Origin: Streptomyces sp. NBC_00557
GTDB taxonomy: Bacteria > Actinomycetota > Actinomycetes > Streptomycetales > Streptomycetaceae
Reading direction: 5' to 3'
Assembly: GCF_036345995.1 (NCBI RefSeq)
Contig: NZ_CP107796.1
Span: 372,001 to 436,000 of the forward strand
Length of the DNA stretch: 64,000 nucleotides
Below, piece after piece: positions 7,986 to 56,948 of this stretch (position 1 is its first letter; every line of letters begins with the position of its first letter). A model generated the notes under the pieces. It made no database searches. It saw only the letters and a program-made list of their open reading frames with translations, and was not told where the DNA came from. Made by a program: the position numbers and the translations under genes.

Positions 7986-10900
7986 GGCCGCGCCGCCGGA
8001 CGGGCGGGCGCCCGCGTCGACGCCGGCGGGGTCCGCGGCGTCGTCCACGCCGAGTTCGGCCGCGAGGTGGGCGATCAGGGCGGCGGGCGTCGGGTGGTCG
8101 TAGACGAGGGTGGCGGGCAGGCGCAGCCCGGTCTCCTGGGTGAGCCGGTTGCGCAGGTTGACCGCGGCCAGCGAGTCGAAGCCCAGCTCCTTGAACGGTT
8201 TGCCGGTGCTCACCGCGTCGGCGCCGTCGTAGCCGAGGAGCGCGGCGACCTGCCCGGTGACCAGGTCGGCGACGGCGCGGCGGCGCCGAGTGCGCGGCAG
8301 GGACGCGAGGCGCCGCGCGAAGCCGCCGCCCGGCCCGTCGGCGGCGTGGGCGCCGCGGCGGACGGTGACCCGCAGCAGTCCGCGCAGCAGCGGCGGCAGT
8401 TCGCCGGACTCGGCGCGGGACCGCAGCGCGCCCGGGTCGAGCCGCATCGCCAGCAGCAGCGCGCGGTCGGCGGCGGTGCCGGCGTCGAAGAGGGACATGC
8501 CGTGCTCGGCGGAGAGGGCAATGACCCCCTGGGCGGACGTCCGGGCGGTGACCGCGGGGTCGAGGCCGGCCGTCATGCCGCCGAACCGCTCCCAGGGTCC
8601 CCACGCCAGCGACGTCGTCGGCAGCCCGGCGGCCCTGCGGTGCTGGGCGAGGGCGTCGAGGAAGGTGTTGGCGGCGGCGTAGTTGCCCTGTCCGGGGTTG
8701 CCGAGCAGACCGGCCGCTGAGGAGTACAGCACGAACGCGGACAGGTCGAGGTGCCGGGTCAGTTCGTGCAGGTGGGCGGCGGCGGCCGCCTTGGCGCGGA
8801 ACACGGCGGCCAGGCGGTCGGGGGTGAGGGAGGTGAGCAGTCCGTCGTCGAGGGCGCCGGCGGTGTGCACGACCGCGGAGACCGGGTGCCCGTCCGGGAC
8901 GGAGGCGAGCAGCGCGGCCAGTTCCGACCGGTCGGCGACGTCGCAGGCCTCGACGCGCACCTCGGCGCCGAGCGCGGTCAGTTCGTCGCGCAGGGCGGTG
9001 GCGCCCGGGGCGGCGGGCCCGGAGCGGCTGACCAGCAGCAGCCGTCGTACACCGTGCTCGACGACCAGGTGGCGGGCGGCGAGGGCGCCCAGCGCGCCGG
9101 TGCCGCCGGTGATCAGGACCGTCCCGTCGAGGCCGAACGGTACGGCCGCCTCGGCGGCGGGCGCCGCACGCACGACACGCGGGGCGAGCAAGGCCTCGCC
9201 GCGCACGGCGAGTTGGGGCTCGTCGTCGCGCACGGCGGAGACGGGCAGGGCGTCCGGTGTCTCGTGGTCGACGAGGAGGAAGCGGCCCGGGTGCTCGGAC
9301 TGCGCGGTGCGCATCAGGCCCCAGACGGGGGCGTGCACGAGGTCGGGCACCGGGTCGTCGTCACCGGCCGCGACGGCGTTGCGAGTCAGTACCACCAGCC
9401 GGGCGGCGTCGAGGCGTTCGTCGGCCAGCCACTGCTGGAGGGTGGTCAGTACGGCGGCGGTGGCGTCCTGGGCCGCGGCGGCGAGGGCGTCGCTGCCGGA
9501 GGAGGCGTCCCCGTCGGCGGACCCGAGCGTGAGGACCACCGTCGCCGGGGCCGTCGCGCCCCCGTCGAGCGCGGCGCGCAGGGCGTCCAGGTCGGGCAGG
9601 GCGCGGGCGGGGACGCCCTGGCCGGTGAGGTGGGCGGCGAGGCCGGCGCCGTCCGGGCCGAGCACCGTCCACTCCCCCGCGTCCGGGCGGGCGCCCGGGA
9701 GGCCGGCGACCGGCTGCCAGTCGAGGGTGTGGAGGCCGTCGGCCTGGGGGCCGGTGGTGAGGCCGGACGCGGGCACGCCCGTCAGGGTGACGGAGTCGAC
9801 GGTGGCGAGGGGCCGTCCCTCGGTGTCCGTCAGCAAGAGGGAAACCCGGTCGGTGCCCGCGCCGGAGATCCGCAGGCGGGCCGCGCCCGCGCCGGTGGCG
9901 TGCAGGGTCACGCCCTGCCAGCCGAGCGGCAGCGACACGTGGCCCTCGGCCGGCTCGGGCCCGGTTGCCGCGGCGGCCTGGACGGCGGCGTCGAGCAGCA
10001 CCGGGTGCAGTGCGAAGGCGCCGGTCTCCTGCTCGCGCGGCCCGTCGGGCAGGGCCAGCTCGGCGTACAGCTCACCGTCGCCGCGCCACAGGGCGCGGAC
10101 GGCGCGGAAGGCCGGGCCGCAGGAGTGGCCCCGCCGGGCCAGCTCGTCGTACAGGCCGTCCACGTCGACGGGTTCGGCCCGCTCGGGCGGCCACACCCCG
10201 GAGCCGTCCCGGACGGCCGCGGGCTGGACCTCGCTGGTGAGAGTGCCCTCGGCGTGGCAGCGCCAGGGCTGGTCGGCGGTGTCGTCGTCGGGCCGGGAGT
10301 GGATGCTCACGCCGCGCCGGCCCGTCTCGTCGGGCGCACTCACGAGGACCTGGACGCGGACGGCGCCCCGCTCGGGCAGCGGCAGCGGATCGCGCAGGGT
10401 CAGATGGTCCAGGGCGGTGCAGCCGGCCTCGTCGCCGGCCCGGACGGCGAGTTCCACGAGGACGGACGCGGGCAGCAGCGCGGAGCCGGCCGTCTCCCGG
10501 TCGGCGAGCCAGGGCAGGGACCGCGCGGACAGGCGGCCGGTGAGCAGGACGCCGCCGGCGTCGGCGAGTTCGACGGCGGCGCCGAGCAGCGGGTGCCGGG
10601 CGGCGCCCAGTCCCGCGGCCCGGATTCCGGCGGCGCCGGAGGGTCCGGCGGGCAGCCAGGCGCGGCGGCGCTGGAAGGCGTAGGTGGGCAGCGGTTCGGC
10701 TGGTGCGCCGGGCCCGGTGGCGCCGGTGACGCGGGCCGCCCAGTCGACGGCGGCGCCCCGCGTCCAGAGTGCGGCGAGGGCGGTCTCGAAGGCGAGCGGT
10801 CCGGGCCGGTCCTTGTCCTGCGCGGGGACGGCGAGGGTGTCGTCCTCGGCGGGCAGGCTCTGGGCGGCGAGGGCGGTCAGGGTGCCGTCGGGGCCCAGTT

Positions 10901-13412
10901 CGAGGAGGCGGGTGACGCCGAGTCCGCTCAGCGCGCGCACGCCGTCGGCGAACCGGACGGCGTGCCGGACGTGCCGCACCCAGTACTCGGGATCGGTGAG
11001 CTCGTCGGGGTCGGCCGGGCGACCGGTGAGGTCGGAGACGACGGTGAGCCGCGGCGGATGGAACTCCAGCGACTCGGCGACGCGGCGGAAGTCCCGCAGC
11101 ATCGGCTCCATCAGCGGCGAGTGGAAGGCGTGGCTGACGCGCAGGGCGGTGGCGCGGTGCCCCTGGGCCCTGACCTGCTCGGCGATCTCCTCGACGTCGG
11201 CGGCGGCGCCGGAGACGACGGTGGCGCGCGGCCCGTTGACGGCGGCGACGCCCACGCGGTCGGCGCGGCCCTCCAGCAGCGGCAGCACCTCGGCCTCGGG
11301 GAGCTGGAGGGAGACCATCGCGCCGCCCTCGGGGAGCGCCTGCATCAGCCGGCCACGGGCCACCACGAGGCGGCAGGCATCCGCCAGGGACCACACGCCC
11401 GCCACGTGGGCGGCGGCGAGTTCGCCGACGGAGTGGCCGAGGAGGACGTCGGGGCGCAGGCCGAAGGACTCCGCGAGCCGGTACAGGGCGACTTCGAGGG
11501 CGAACAGGGCGGGCTGGGCGTACTCGGTGCGGTCGAGGAGGCCGGGGTCCGTGCCGAACACGACGTCCAGCAGCGGGCGTTCGAGTCCGGTGTCGGCCTC
11601 GGCGCACACCGCGTCGAAGGCGTCGGCGAACACCTCGTAGGCGTCGTAGAGCGCACGGCCCATGCCGAGGCGCTGGGAACCCTGGCCGGCGAAGAGGAAG
11701 GCGGTGCGTCCGGGCGTGGCGGCGGATCCGGAGACGAGACCGGGCCGGGCGTGGCCGGCGGCCACCGCGTCCAGGCCGTGCAGGAGTTCGTCGGTGCCGG
11801 TACCGAGGACCACGGCCCGCTCCTCGAACACGGACCGGGTGGTCAGGAGTGCGGCGGCGGTGCGGGCGGGATCGGTGGCGGGCCGGGCGCGGACGAACTC
11901 GGCGAGTCTGCGGGCCTGTTCGCGCAGTGCGGCGGGGGTGCGGCCGGTGACCAGCCAGGGCACGGTCCCGGACGGCAGGCGCAGCGCGGCCGGCTGGGGT
12001 GCGGGGGTTTCGGGGTCGGCGGGCGGCTCGTCGGGGGCCTGTTCGAGGACGACGTGGGCGTTGGTGCCGGAGACGCCGAACGCGGAGACGCCGGCCCGGC
12101 GCGGCCGGTCGCCGGTCTCGGGCCAGTCGGTGTTCTCGTGCAGCAGCCGTACGGCGCCGGCCGCCCAGTCGACGCGGGCCGTGGGCTCGTCGGCGTGCAG
12201 GGTGCGCGGCAGGAGACCGTGCTGCATCGCCAGCACCATCTTGATCACGCCGGCGACACCGGCGGCGGCCTGGGTGTGTCCGATGTTCGACTTCACCGAG
12301 CCGAGCCACAGCGGGCGTTCGCGGTCCTGGCCGTACGTCGCGATGAGCGCCTGCGCCTCGATGGGGTCGCCCAGGGAGGTGCCGGTGCCGTGCGCCTCGA
12401 CCGCGTCGACGTCCGACGGCTTGAGCCCGGCGCTCGCCAGGGCCGCCCGGATGACGCGCTGCTGCGAGGGGCCGTTGGGTGCGGTGAGCCCGTTGGAGGC
12501 GCCGTCCTGGTTGACCGCGCTGCCCCGGACCACCGCCAGAACCCGGTGCCCGTTGCGGCGCGCGTCGGAGAGCCGCTCCACGACGAGGACGCCGACGCCC
12601 TCGCCCCAACCGGTGCCGTCCGCGCCCTCGGCGAACGCCTTGCACCGCCCGTCCGCGGCGAGCCCCCGCTGGCGGGAGAACTCCACGAACGCGCCCGGTG
12701 TCGCCATGACGGTGACACCGCCGGCCAGCGCCAGGTCGCACTCGCCGTTGCGCAGCGCCTGCACGGCGAGGTGCAGCGCGACCAGCGACGACGAGCAGGC
12801 CGTGTCCACCGTCACCGCGGGGCCTTCGAGGCCCAGCACGTACGACACCCGGCCCGACAGCACCGAGGCGGTGATGCCGGTGGTCAGGTGGCCGTCGGAC
12901 TCCTCGGGCCGGTTCAGCATCAGGGCGAGGTAGTCCTGGCCGTTGGTGCCCATGAAGACGCCGGTGTGGCTGCCGCGCAGGGTGCCCGGCTCGATGCCGG
13001 AGCGCTCCAGCGCCTCCCAGGAGGTCTCCAGCAGCAGTCGCTGCTGGGGGTCCATGGTCATCGCCTCGCGCGGGGAGATGTCGAAGAACGTCGAGTCGAA
13101 CAGCGGCGCGTCGTAGAGGAACGCGCCCTGGCGGGCGTACGTGGTGCCGGTGCCGCCCGCCGGGTCGAGGACTCCGTCGAGGTCCCAGCCGCGGTCGGCG
13201 GGGAAGTCGGCGACGGTGTCGCGTCCCTCGGCGAGCAGGCGCCAGAACTCCTCGGGGGTGTCCGCGCCGCCAGGGAAGCGGCAGCCGAGGCCGACGACCG
13301 CGACGGGCTCCTGACGGCTCGCCTCGGCGTCATGAAGGCGCTTGCGAGTCTGGCGGAGGTCCGCCGTCACCCTTTTCAGGTAGTCCCGCAGCTTGTCTTC
13401 ATTGCTCGCCAT
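3117..13412 (-). CDS. PKS-C: modular type I PKS, modules 7 and 8, no thioesterase
   Basis: 3431 residues. The start is fixed by GAGGAAGTGG upstream and by the docking helix [19 protein letters not shown], nearly the same as in PKS-B; it lies 51 bases downstream of PKS-B. Domain order is KS-AT-DH-KR-ACP (module 7) and KS-AT-DH-KR-ACP (module 8). KS cysteines are C206 and C1973, ACP serines S1747 and S3388. The N-terminal coiled coil should receive the chain from the [15 protein letters not shown] tail of PKS-B. The C-terminus stops right after the second ACP helix (HLKEELQRL), without docking domain or TE, so this looks like the end of the A-B-C line. In module 7 DH is dead; in module 8 AT, DH and KR are all dead (see module entries). 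The next gene downstream is the KAS III-like acyltransferase. Confidence 0.95.
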   Translation of the reverse strand: MASNEDKLRDYLKRVTADLRQTRKRLHDAEASRQEPVAVVGLGCRFPGGADTPEEFWRLLAEGRDTVADFPADRGWDLDGVLDPAGGTGTTYARQGAFLYDAPLFDSTFFDISPREAMTMDPQQRLLLETSWEALERSGIEPGTLRGSHTGVFMGTNGQDYLALMLNRPEESDGHLTTGITASVLSGRVSYVLGLEGPAVTVDTACSSSLVALHLAVQALRNGECDLALAGGVTVMATPGAFVEFSRQRGLAADGRCKAFAEGADGTGWGEGVGVLVVERLSDARRNGHRVLAVVRGSAVNQDGASNGLTAPNGPSQQRVIRAALASAGLKPSDVDAVEAHGTGTSLGDPIEAQALIATYGQDRERPLWLGSVKSNIGHTQAAAGVAGVIKMVLAMQHGLLPRTLHADEPTARVDWAAGAVRLLHENTDWPETGDRPRRAGVSAFGVSGTNAHVVLEQAPDEPPADPETPAPQPAALRLPSGTVPWLVTGRTPAALREQARRLAEFVRARPATDPARTAAALLTTRSVFEERAVVLGTGTDELLHGLDAVAAGHARPGLVSGSAATPGRTAFLFAGQGSQRLGMGRALYDAYEVFADAFDAVCAEADTGLERPLLDVVFGTDPGLLDRTEYAQPALFALEVALYRLAESFGLRPDVLLGHSVGELAAAHVAGVWSLADACRLVVARGRLMQALPEGGAMVSLQLPEAEVLPLLEGRADRVGVAAVNGPRATVVSGAAADVEEIAEQVRAQGHRATALRVSHAFHSPLMEPMLRDFRRVAESLEFHPPRLTVVSDLTGRPADPDELTDPEYWVRHVRHAVRFADGVRALSGLGVTRLLELGPDGTLTALAAQSLPAEDDTLAVPAQDKDRPGPLAFETALAALWTRGAAVDWAARVTGATGPGAPAEPLPTYAFQRRRAWLPAGPSGAAGIRAAGLGAARHPLLGAAVELADAGGVLLTGRLSARSLPWLADRETAGSALLPASVLVELAVRAGDEAGCTALDHLTLRDPLPLPERGAVRVQVLVSAPDETGRRGVSIHSRPDDDTADQPWRCHAEGTLTSEVQPAAVRDGSGVWPPERAEPVDVDGLYDELARRGHSCGPAFRAVRALWRGDGELYAELALPDGPREQETGAFALHPVLLDAAVQAAAATGPEPAEGHVSLPLGWQGVTLHATGAGAARLRISGAGTDRVSLLLTDTEGRPLATVDSVTLTGVPASGLTTGPQADGLHTLDWQPVAGLPGARPDAGEWTVLGPDGAGLAAHLTGQGVPARALPDLDALRAALDGGATAPATVVLTLGSADGDASSGSDALAAAAQDATAAVLTTLQQWLADERLDAARLVVLTRNAVAAGDDDPVPDLVHAPVWGLMRTAQSEHPGRFLLVDHETPDALPVSAVRDDEPQLAVRGEALLAPRVVRAAPAAEAAVPFGLDGTVLITGGTGALGALAARHLVVEHGVRRLLLVSRSGPAAPGATALRDELTALGAEVRVEACDVADRSELAALLASVPDGHPVSAVVHTAGALDDGLLTSLTPDRLAAVFRAKAAAAAHLHELTRHLDLSAFVLYSSAAGLLGNPGQGNYAAANTFLDALAQHRRAAGLPTTSLAWGPWERFGGMTAGLDPAVTARTSAQGVIALSAEHGMSLFDAGTAADRALLLAMRLDPGALRSRAESGELPPLLRGLLRVTVRRGAHAADGPGGGFARRLASLPRTRRRRAVADLVTGQVAALLGYDGADAVSTGKPFKELGFDSLAAVNLRNRLTQETGLRLPATLVYDHPTPAALIAHLAAELGVDDAADPAGVDAGARPSGGAADDDPVVIVAMGCRFPGGADSPEALWRLVSSGAEGLGPFPTDRGWDLDALYDPDSDRPGTTYVREAGFLYDAGEFDAELFGVSPREALAMDPQQRLLLQTSWEVFERAGIPVASLKGSRTGVFAGVTYHDYASGMQMGTAGNVAAGRVSYAFGLEGPCVAVDTACSSSLVALHLAAQALRAGECDLALAGGVAVMSRPDPYVAFSRERTLAADGRCKPFSEDADGTNWAEGVGLLLLERLSDARRHGHPVLARVAGSGVNQDGASNGLTAPSGPAQQRLIRQVLASAGLEPADVDAVEAHGTGTPLGDPIEAQAVVAAYGQDRERPLWLGSMKGNIGHTQAASGAGGVIKMVMAMRHGVLPRTLHTDRPSSHVDWSAGAVELLREDVPWPAGERPRRAGVSSFGISGTNAHVIIEEPPRDGESPLDGPDAQVDAQAADGTPPGAIPLPGGIPLPLSARTPEALRGQAARLHALLTEAPALRLPDVALSLATTRSALEHRAVLTVTDRDAALRTLKTLADGTAPAGDDARVTLAAGTVPTGSVPPSAALYFPPADPRWTADAAALAGSCPVFTETLAACGGAVAALVDWTPADVLAGRTAPGWQERPEIAGPLGWAVAVALAAQLRAYGVEPGAVGGQSYGEIAAACAAGLITLDTGARLAVHHSGTTHPAPAPAVRFAAAELPFASAATGTLLHPEQETGADAWAAALAEPPADPASALRALADAGHRTIVVLGEQAPGTEADAELLPLSGAGLTVLLAALHVRGARIDWAALLAPAGARRVPLPTYAFATRRYWMTPEAPAAADASAQRHPLLDACVELPDPGGLLLTGTLSRANLPGGTGPAQAGPVAVPGPVLLELAVQAGDRAGCDRIAELTAQAPLVLPEGDEVRLRVTVGDPGPSGERPLRIHSRPAGALPGAAWTLNARAVLCTGETRASFDLELWPPAEAEPVALDAPSVPEGLRGLWRRGEDLFAEVALTDPGEGGRHALHPALLDTALRALPLAGQDAFGATPVPDSWHQVALYAEGACALRVRLTRTGTDTVAVEAADDLGLPVASVGAVRLAPGDRAALTAARSGPLFRLEWPETGCEPPRAKPRWVLVGPDVLGARAALMKAGVYTEAHDSLAALAKALDSGVPVPEAVLTGVLPGPDDAARAVRDAAELAAEWLADERFAGIRLVFLTRGALSGADGAEGPQPAAAAVWGLIRTLHLADPGRLVLADLDGARASWRALPAALSLPEPQLAVVRGAVRVPRLAAVPARAGETGLLTGPGDTVLVTGAGRPAAAAVARHLAARRGVTRLVLADTAPGDGLVALAAELTAAGAEVTVTDCDLTDRDAVTELLHRTPGGRPPAAVVHAARLPEPRDGAEAEQRVLEREMRVARHLAELTGLQDPGMAVPLLLLSSAAGTLGAPGRSGEAALGAFLDALALRRRAQGLPGTSVAWGRWDADGATVGGAPAGVAPLPRSAGLDLFDAACVLDAPAAVLLRPDPAALAGRPDGASLPAPLRALAGPPPRRRVGQRGGASALSTLRRRLAGLTDAEREAVLTDLVRADVAAVLDYPSPDAVDATRAFRDIGLNSLTAFALRNRLRETTGLRLPATLLFEADTPGRLAAHLKEELQRL
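7985..13412 (-). other. Module 7 of PKS-C: KS - AT(malonyl) - DH(inactive) - KR - ACP
   Basis: KS has C206 in DTACSSS. AT has GHSVGE (S661) and HAFHS, the malonyl-CoA signature. The DH keeps its length and the HPVLLD aspartate motif, but the catalytic His of HxxxGxxxxP is Arg: WLADRETAG with R972. The second motif is also altered (HSCGPAF for YGPxF). The KR is intact: TGGTGALG near 1430, LDD (B-type), Ser and YAAAN near 1577. The ACP has GFDSL with S1747. Net chemistry should be one malonate extension and reduction to a beta-hydroxyl, with no dehydration. The arginine codon CGG is clear at 10497-10499, and the frame around it is normal. Confidence 0.88.
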
Positions 13413-13463
13413 CGTGCTCCACTTCCTCGCAAAAGCCGTGAACGGTCCCGTCGCTGGGGCCGG

Positions 13464-30095
<16,632 letters not shown>

Positions 30096-30170
30096 TCGTT
30101 GCCACTTCCTAGGAGGAGCCCCGAGGGGTCCACAGACGTCGGGTCCTGAGCGGTCCGGGGTCGGTCGGGG

Positions 30171-52730
<22,560 letters not shown>

Positions 52731-52770
52731 CCGCGGGACAATCGGTGGTTGCGATGCTTGTCATACTGGC

Positions 52771-52801
52771 GGCTGCCTGCGAGGGAGTCCCGCAGGCAGC
52801 C
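52771..52801. terminator. Hairpin between P450 and PKS-A
   Basis: A perfect 11-bp stem (GGCTGCCTGCG with its complement) encloses a 9-base loop, 37 bases after the P450 stop and 41 bases before the PKS-A start, both minus strand. It could end P450 transcripts or act as an attenuator or processing site ahead of the 52-kb PKS message. There is no U-run. Confidence 0.6.
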
Positions 52802-52807
52802 GGTGAT

Positions 52808-52823
52808 CTAGGGAGACTTCTAC
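52808..52823. promoter_or_regulatory. Possible PAS-LuxR half-operator upstream of PKS-A
   Basis: CTAGGGAGACTTCTAC has a perfect left half (CTAGGGA) of the PimM-type consensus but a poor right half, 11 of 16 in total. It lies about 80 bases before the PKS-A start, between the P450 stop and the hairpin. It is weak alone but is the third CTAGGRA element in the intergenic DNA of this window. Confidence 0.3.
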
Positions 52824-52837
52824 TAGTTCGGCGCTGG

Positions 52838-54289
52838 TCAGCGGCCGTTCGCCGTCCCTCGGCGCCTGCGGTGGGCGACCATCTCCAGGCCTCCGCGGGG
52901 CTGGAGGGTGAAGTCGCTCGTGACCCGGTCCGGCGGGTTGCCGACGGGCTCGAACTCCCAGTGCCTGCTGAGGGTGGCCAGCGCCATGACGCCCTCCATC
53001 TGGGCGAAGACGTTGCCGATGCACTGGCGGGGTCCGGCGCCGAAGGGCAGGTAGGCCAGCTTGGGGCGGCCTGGGGCCTTGGCGTGCCCGGTGAGCGGGT
53101 CGTCGGGGTCGGGCTCGGGCAGGAACCGCTGGGGCGCGAACCGCTCGGGTTCCGGCCACCAGGTGGCGTCGCGGTGCAGGACGTACGGGCTGACCATCAG
53201 GACGCTGTTGCGCGGGATGTGGTAGCCGTTGGCCGTGTAGTCCTCCAGGGCGCGCCGTACGAGGACCCAGGCCGGCGGGTACAGGCGCAGCGCCTCGGAG
53301 TAGACGGCGTCGGTGAACTGCAGCCTCGGCAGGTCGGCCACGGTGGGCAGGCGGTCGCCGAGGACCTCGTCGATCTCGGCGTGCAGCTTCTCGCGGATCT
53401 CCGGGTGGGTGCCGAGCAGGTAGTAGGCCCAGGTGAGGGCGCCCGAGGAGGTTTCGTGGCCGGCCATCAGCAGGGTGATGGCCTCGTCGCGCAGCTCGAG
53501 GTCGGTGAGGTGTTCGCCGGTGTCGGCGTCGGTGACGGTGAGCAGCACGGACAGCAGGTCCTCGCCGTCGCCGGGGCCCTTGCGGCGTTCCTCGATCATG
53601 CCGTAGACGATGTCGTCGACGGCCTTCAGGCCGCGCTTGAACTGCCGGTTGGCGGGCAGCGGCAGGCGCAGCAGGATCTTGCCGAAGGGGCTCAGTTCCC
53701 AGCGCAGCGGGCCGCCCTCGCGGGGGAAGGCGGTGCGGATGCGGTCGGCGGCCTCGCTGTCGAGGGAGACGTCGAAGAGGGTGCGGGTCACCATGCCGAG
53801 GGCGAGTTCGTACATCGCCTCGTGGAAGTTGAACCGCTCCCCGTCGGTGAACCGGGAGGCGGCCTCGTCGGCGATGGTGGCGAACGCGGTGCCGTAGCCG
53901 GCGATGCGCTGGCGGTGGAAGACGGGCTGGATGAGCCGGCGCTGCCGGCGGTGGTAGGTGCCGACGCTGGTCACCAGGCCCTTGCCGAGGACGCGTTCGA
54001 GGCTGGAGCCCCAGTCGTCGGGGCCGGGGCCGGTCTTCTGGGCGTCCTTGTCGAAGCGCCGGCTGGAGGCGATGATGACGTCCTGGACGACGTCGAAGTC
54101 GCTGACGAGGAAGGCGTCGGTCTTTCCCATCGGGACGCGGACCAGCGGGCCGTGCTTGTCGCGCAGGCCGGTGAGATAGCGCGGCACGTTCCGTACGACC
54201 TCGCGCATGTCCTTCAGCCGCATGGGGCCGGGCGTGGGAATGGCTTCCGTCGGCGCAGGCGACTCGGGAGTTGTTTGAACGTCGGTCAC
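52838..54289 (-). CDS. Cytochrome P450 monooxygenase
   Basis: 483 residues with a GTG start; AGGAG stands 7-8 bases upstream. All P450 landmarks are present: I-helix AGHETS (276-281), ExxR as EALR (332-335), PERF (381-384), and heme loop FGAGPRQCIG (416-425) with C423 as iron ligand. The I-helix context and the EALRLYPPAWVLVRR segment resemble CYP102/CYP4-like fatty-chain hydroxylases and terpene oxidases such as PtlI, more than the short CYP107-type macrolide hydroxylases. That fits oxidation of a long saturated polyketide chain (inference). Electrons can come from the ferredoxin at 59041 and the reductase at 55710. It is transcribed toward PKS-A and divergently from the 54611 gene. Upstream lie a good operator candidate and a TAGCGT -10 candidate. 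Confidence 0.93.
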   Translation of the reverse strand: MTDVQTTPESPAPTEAIPTPGPMRLKDMREVVRNVPRYLTGLRDKHGPLVRVPMGKTDAFLVSDFDVVQDVIIASSRRFDKDAQKTGPGPDDWGSSLERVLGKGLVTSVGTYHRRQRRLIQPVFHRQRIAGYGTAFATIADEAASRFTDGERFNFHEAMYELALGMVTRTLFDVSLDSEAADRIRTAFPREGGPLRWELSPFGKILLRLPLPANRQFKRGLKAVDDIVYGMIEERRKGPGDGEDLLSVLLTVTDADTGEHLTDLELRDEAITLLMAGHETSSGALTWAYYLLGTHPEIREKLHAEIDEVLGDRLPTVADLPRLQFTDAVYSEALRLYPPAWVLVRRALEDYTANGYHIPRNSVLMVSPYVLHRDATWWPEPERFAPQRFLPEPDPDDPLTGHAKAPGRPKLAYLPFGAGPRQCIGNVFAQMEGVMALATLSRHWEFEPVGNPPDRVTSDFTLQPRGGLEMVAHRRRRGTANGR

Positions 54290-54610
54290 GGATGTCTCCT
54301 GGATCAGCGGAGGGTGACGGGTCTCAACGCCGAGCCAGCTGGGCAGAGTTCGGTCTTCTGCGGCCGCGGCGGGACGTGTGCACGGGGGTCGACCTGGCGC
54401 CCGACGCTAGCACCGGCGTGCTGCGGGCCGGCCGGTCGCCGTCGAGGTCTAGGGAATTCCAAAGGGTTGGCCCGATGCGGTCGGTCGCCGTGGGCCGCCG
54501 ACGGGGTCCGCACGTAGGCTGACGCCTGGTGGCCGCTTCCGCCGTCCGGGGCCGGAGGCGCGGGCCGCCCCGGCAATCGTTCGTGTACGGTCCCGTCGGA
54601 CGGAGAGCGC
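54290..54610. promoter_or_regulatory. 321-base divergent promoter region between P450 and the VC0807-like gene
   Basis: No gene is seen here. It holds the P450 ribosome site (AGGAG near 54297), a possible P450 -10 box TAGCGT on the minus strand (54409-54404), the operator candidate at 54449-54464, and a possible plus-strand -10 box TAGGCT at 54515-54520. No good -35 hexamer is visible for either direction, which suits activator-dependent promoters. Confidence 0.6.
54449..54464. promoter_or_regulatory. PAS-LuxR (PimM-type) operator candidate
   Basis: CTAGGGAATTCCAAAG matches 14 of 16 positions of the consensus CTVGGGAWWTCCCBAG described for PimM-family PAS-LuxR activators of polyene clusters. 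The core GGAATTCC is palindromic. It lies 40 bases upstream of the TAGCGT -10 candidate on the P450 side. The regulator gene itself is not in the window. Binding by a PimM homologue is inferred from the motif only. Confidence 0.6.
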
Positions 54611-55390
54611 ATGACCAGCGGCGGAAGCACCCTGCCGGACCAGCCGACCCCCGACCGCCCCGCCCGCGACGGCGACACCTCCCGTGCGGCGTCCGGCTCC
54701 TCGTCCGGACCGCCGGTGCTGCTGACCGTCCTCGTGGACTTCGGTGTGCCGATCGGCCTTTACTACGGCCTGACGGCGGCCGGGGTGGGCGACGTGATCG
54801 CGCTGACGGCGGGCACGGTGGTGCCCGCGGCGGCGACGCTGCTGCGGTTCGCGAAGACCCGGCGGGTGGATGTGCTGGGCGTGTTCGTGACGGTCATGCT
54901 GGTGCTCAGCATCATCGCGTCGGTGGTCGGCGGCGGCCCGCGTCTGCTGCTGCTCCGCGACGGATGGCTGACCGGTGTGGCCGGAGTGGGTTTCCTGGTG
55001 TCGCTGCGCGGCAGACGGCCGCTGGCGTTCGGTTTCTCCCGGCGGCTGCTGGAGCGGCGGGCCTGGGGCGGCCGGGACTGGGACGAACTGTGGGACGAGG
55101 AGCCGCAGTTCCGGCGGATCTGGCGGGTCACCACGGTGATCTGGGGCATCGGGCTGCTCGTCGACTCGGGCGTCCGCACGCTGATGGCGTACACCCTGCC
55201 CGTGCACATGGTGCCGGCGCTCAACGGCGCCCAGTACGGCGTGTTCACGCTGCTGATGCTGGTGATCGTGAACATCTACCACGCGCGGGCCGGGCTGTGG
55301 TTCATCCTGTCTCCCGACGCCGGCTCCCCGGCGCGGGGCGGCGGTCGCGGGACGTCGTCGGCGCCCGGCGCCGGACACGACCAGCACTGA
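54611..55390 (+). CDS. VC0807-like integral membrane protein
   Basis: 259 residues. The first 33 are polar (Pro/Ser/Asp-rich). Hydrophobic segments follow at about 36-56, 59-74, 85-106, 117-130, 180-198 and 215-236. The middle block (residues about 135-178), with FGFSRRLLERRAW and WDELWDEEPQFRRIW, matches what I know of actinobacterial 'VC0807 family' proteins, which have no established function. It is the only plus-strand gene inside the biosynthetic block: divergent from the P450 and convergent with the reductase. It shares the upstream region containing the operator candidate. A role in self-protection or transport is conceivable but nothing in the sequence shows it. Confidence 0.7.
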   Translation: MTSGGSTLPDQPTPDRPARDGDTSRAASGSSSGPPVLLTVLVDFGVPIGLYYGLTAAGVGDVIALTAGTVVPAAATLLRFAKTRRVDVLGVFVTVMLVLSIIASVVGGGPRLLLLRDGWLTGVAGVGFLVSLRGRRPLAFGFSRRLLERRAWGGRDWDELWDEEPQFRRIWRVTTVIWGIGLLVDSGVRTLMAYTLPVHMVPALNGAQYGVFTLLMLVIVNIYHARAGLWFILSPDAGSPARGGGRGTSSAPGAGHDQH

Positions 55391-55709
55391 CCCGGGCGGT
55401 CCGCCTCCCTTCCGCGTCCGCCCCCGTCTCCCCCGTCCGTCCTGGGCCGCGCCGAGCGCGTGTGCCGTCCTGCCTCGCCCGCGGGCGGCCCGGCGTCGAC
55501 GCGCCCGCCGTAGTGTCCCCGTGGCGCCGGCTTCCGACGGGCCCGGCCGCGTGAGCGGACTCCGTGAGCGGGCACGGCCGTGTCAGCGATCCGATCGCAG
55601 ATCCGACCGCGGCTGCGGGCCCGTGGGAGGCGCGTCCGGGTGACCGCTGTGAAGCCCGGGGGCCGGCCGTGGCCCCGGCCTGGCGGGGCCGATGCCGGCC
55701 GTCGGCGCC
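55391..55709. other. 319-base convergent intergenic region, no gene recognised
   Basis: It lies between the ends of the VC0807-like gene and the ferredoxin reductase gene. A modest hairpin (GGGGCC/GGCCCC, 55659-55676, 6-base loop) could terminate the reductase operon transcript. No RNA gene, repeat or convincing small ORF is seen. Confidence 0.5.
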
Positions 55710-56948
55710 TCACGCCTCCGTCGCGCCCGCCGGTGCCGGCTCGGGCGGGCGGTCCGCCGGGAGTTCCCCGGTCTCCACGGCCGTGCGCAGCCGCAGCGCC
55801 TCGCGGGGCATGTTGACCGCGACGGCGCCCAGGACGCGGTCCGCGGCGCAGTACACGGCGGTGAACTTCCGTTCGGCGGGGTCGCCTTCGAGGATGTGGC
55901 AGCGGTCGGTCCCGGCGAGGTCCCCGAACACCTGGATCTTCAGGTCGTGCTGGTCGGTCCAGAAGGACCGCAGCGGGGTGAACGGGCGTGCTCCCGTTCC
56001 GGCGAGGATGTTGCGGGCGACGGCCATGGCCTGTTCGGTGGCGTGCGTACGGTGTTCCAGCCGCCGGTGCCGGCGGGTGCGCGGGTCGGGCCGGTTGGCC
56101 ACGTCGCCCGCGGCCCACACGCCGGGCTCGGCCGCGCACAGCACGTCGCAGCGGACACCGTCGTCGACGGGGACGCCGCTGCCGTGCAGCCACTCGGTGT
56201 TGGGCACGGAGCCGGTGGCGACGAGCACCACGTCGGCGGGGAGCTCGTCGCCGTCGCCCAGCCGGACGCCGGTGACGGTGCCGCGGTCGGCGGTCACGGC
56301 GGTCACCCGGCCCCGGTGGACGCGCAGCCCGAGGTCCCGGTGGGTGGCGGCGACCAGGCCGGCGGCCTGCGGGCCGAGCAGGTCGAGCAGCGGCACGGGT
56401 GCCGGGCCGACCAGGGTGACGTCGGCGCCGAGGGCGCGGGCCGCGACGGCGGCCTCGGTGCCGAGCAGCCCGGCGCCGGCCACCACCAGGCGCGGGCCGG
56501 TGAGGAGGGCCTCGCGCAGGCCGAGGGCGTCGTCGAGGGTGCGCAGCACGTGCACGCCGGAGGGTGCGCCGGACCGGTCGGGGTCGTCGGTGCGGGGCAG
56601 CCGCCGGGGTCGTACGCCGGTGGCGACGACGACGGCGTCGGCGTGCAGCCGGGAGCCGTCGGCGAGGTGCACGGTGCGGCCGGTGCGGTCCAGGCCGGTG
56701 ACCGCGCTGCCCAGGCGCAGCTCGATGGCGAGCCGCTCGTACGCCTCGGGGGCGCGCAGCCGGACCCGGTCCGGTTCCCAGCGGCCGGTGAGGATCTGCT
56801 TGGACAGCGGCGGCCGGTCGTAGGGCGGGTGGGGTTCGGCGCCGACGAGGGTGAGGCGGCCCTCGTAGCCCTGGCGGCGCAGGCTCTCGGCGGTGGTGGC
56901 GCCGGCGGCTCCGGCGCCGACGACTACGATCTCGTTCAGTGCGCTCAC
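55710..56948 (-). CDS. FAD/NAD(P)-dependent ferredoxin reductase
   Basis: 412 residues from the GTG at 56948, whose GTGA overlaps the rmlB stop by 4 bases. A longer frame exists upstream, but the overlap and the FAD motif 7 residues in decide this start. It has the two-dinucleotide reductase layout: VVVGAGAAGATT (FAD) at the N-terminus, PPYDRPPLSK near residue 45, VVAGAGLLGTEAA (NAD(P)H) near 145 and WAAGDVA near 270. This is the BphA4/putidaredoxin-reductase type, which passes electrons from NAD(P)H to a ferredoxin. Last gene of the operon, it should serve the 3Fe-4S ferredoxin four genes' distance upstream and thereby the P450. Confidence 0.9.
   Translation of the reverse strand: MSALNEIVVVGAGAAGATTAESLRRQGYEGRLTLVGAEPHPPYDRPPLSKQILTGRWEPDRVRLRAPEAYERLAIELRLGSAVTGLDRTGRTVHLADGSRLHADAVVVATGVRPRRLPRTDDPDRSGAPSGVHVLRTLDDALGLREALLTGPRLVVAGAGLLGTEAAVAARALGADVTLVGPAPVPLLDLLGPQAAGLVAATHRDLGLRVHRGRVTAVTADRGTVTGVRLGDGDELPADVVLVATGSVPNTEWLHGSGVPVDDGVRCDVLCAAEPGVWAAGDVANRPDPRTRRHRRLEHRTHATEQAMAVARNILAGTGARPFTPLRSFWTDQHDLKIQVFGDLAGTDRCHILEGDPAERKFTAVYCAADRVLGAVAVNMPREALRLRTAVETGELPADRPPEPAPAGATEA

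Noticed and set aside
30096..30170. CTAGGAAG upstream of PKS-B as another operator
   Set aside because: It coincides with the AGGAAGTGG ribosome site shared with PKS-C and has no right half-site; the gap is inside the PKS operon.
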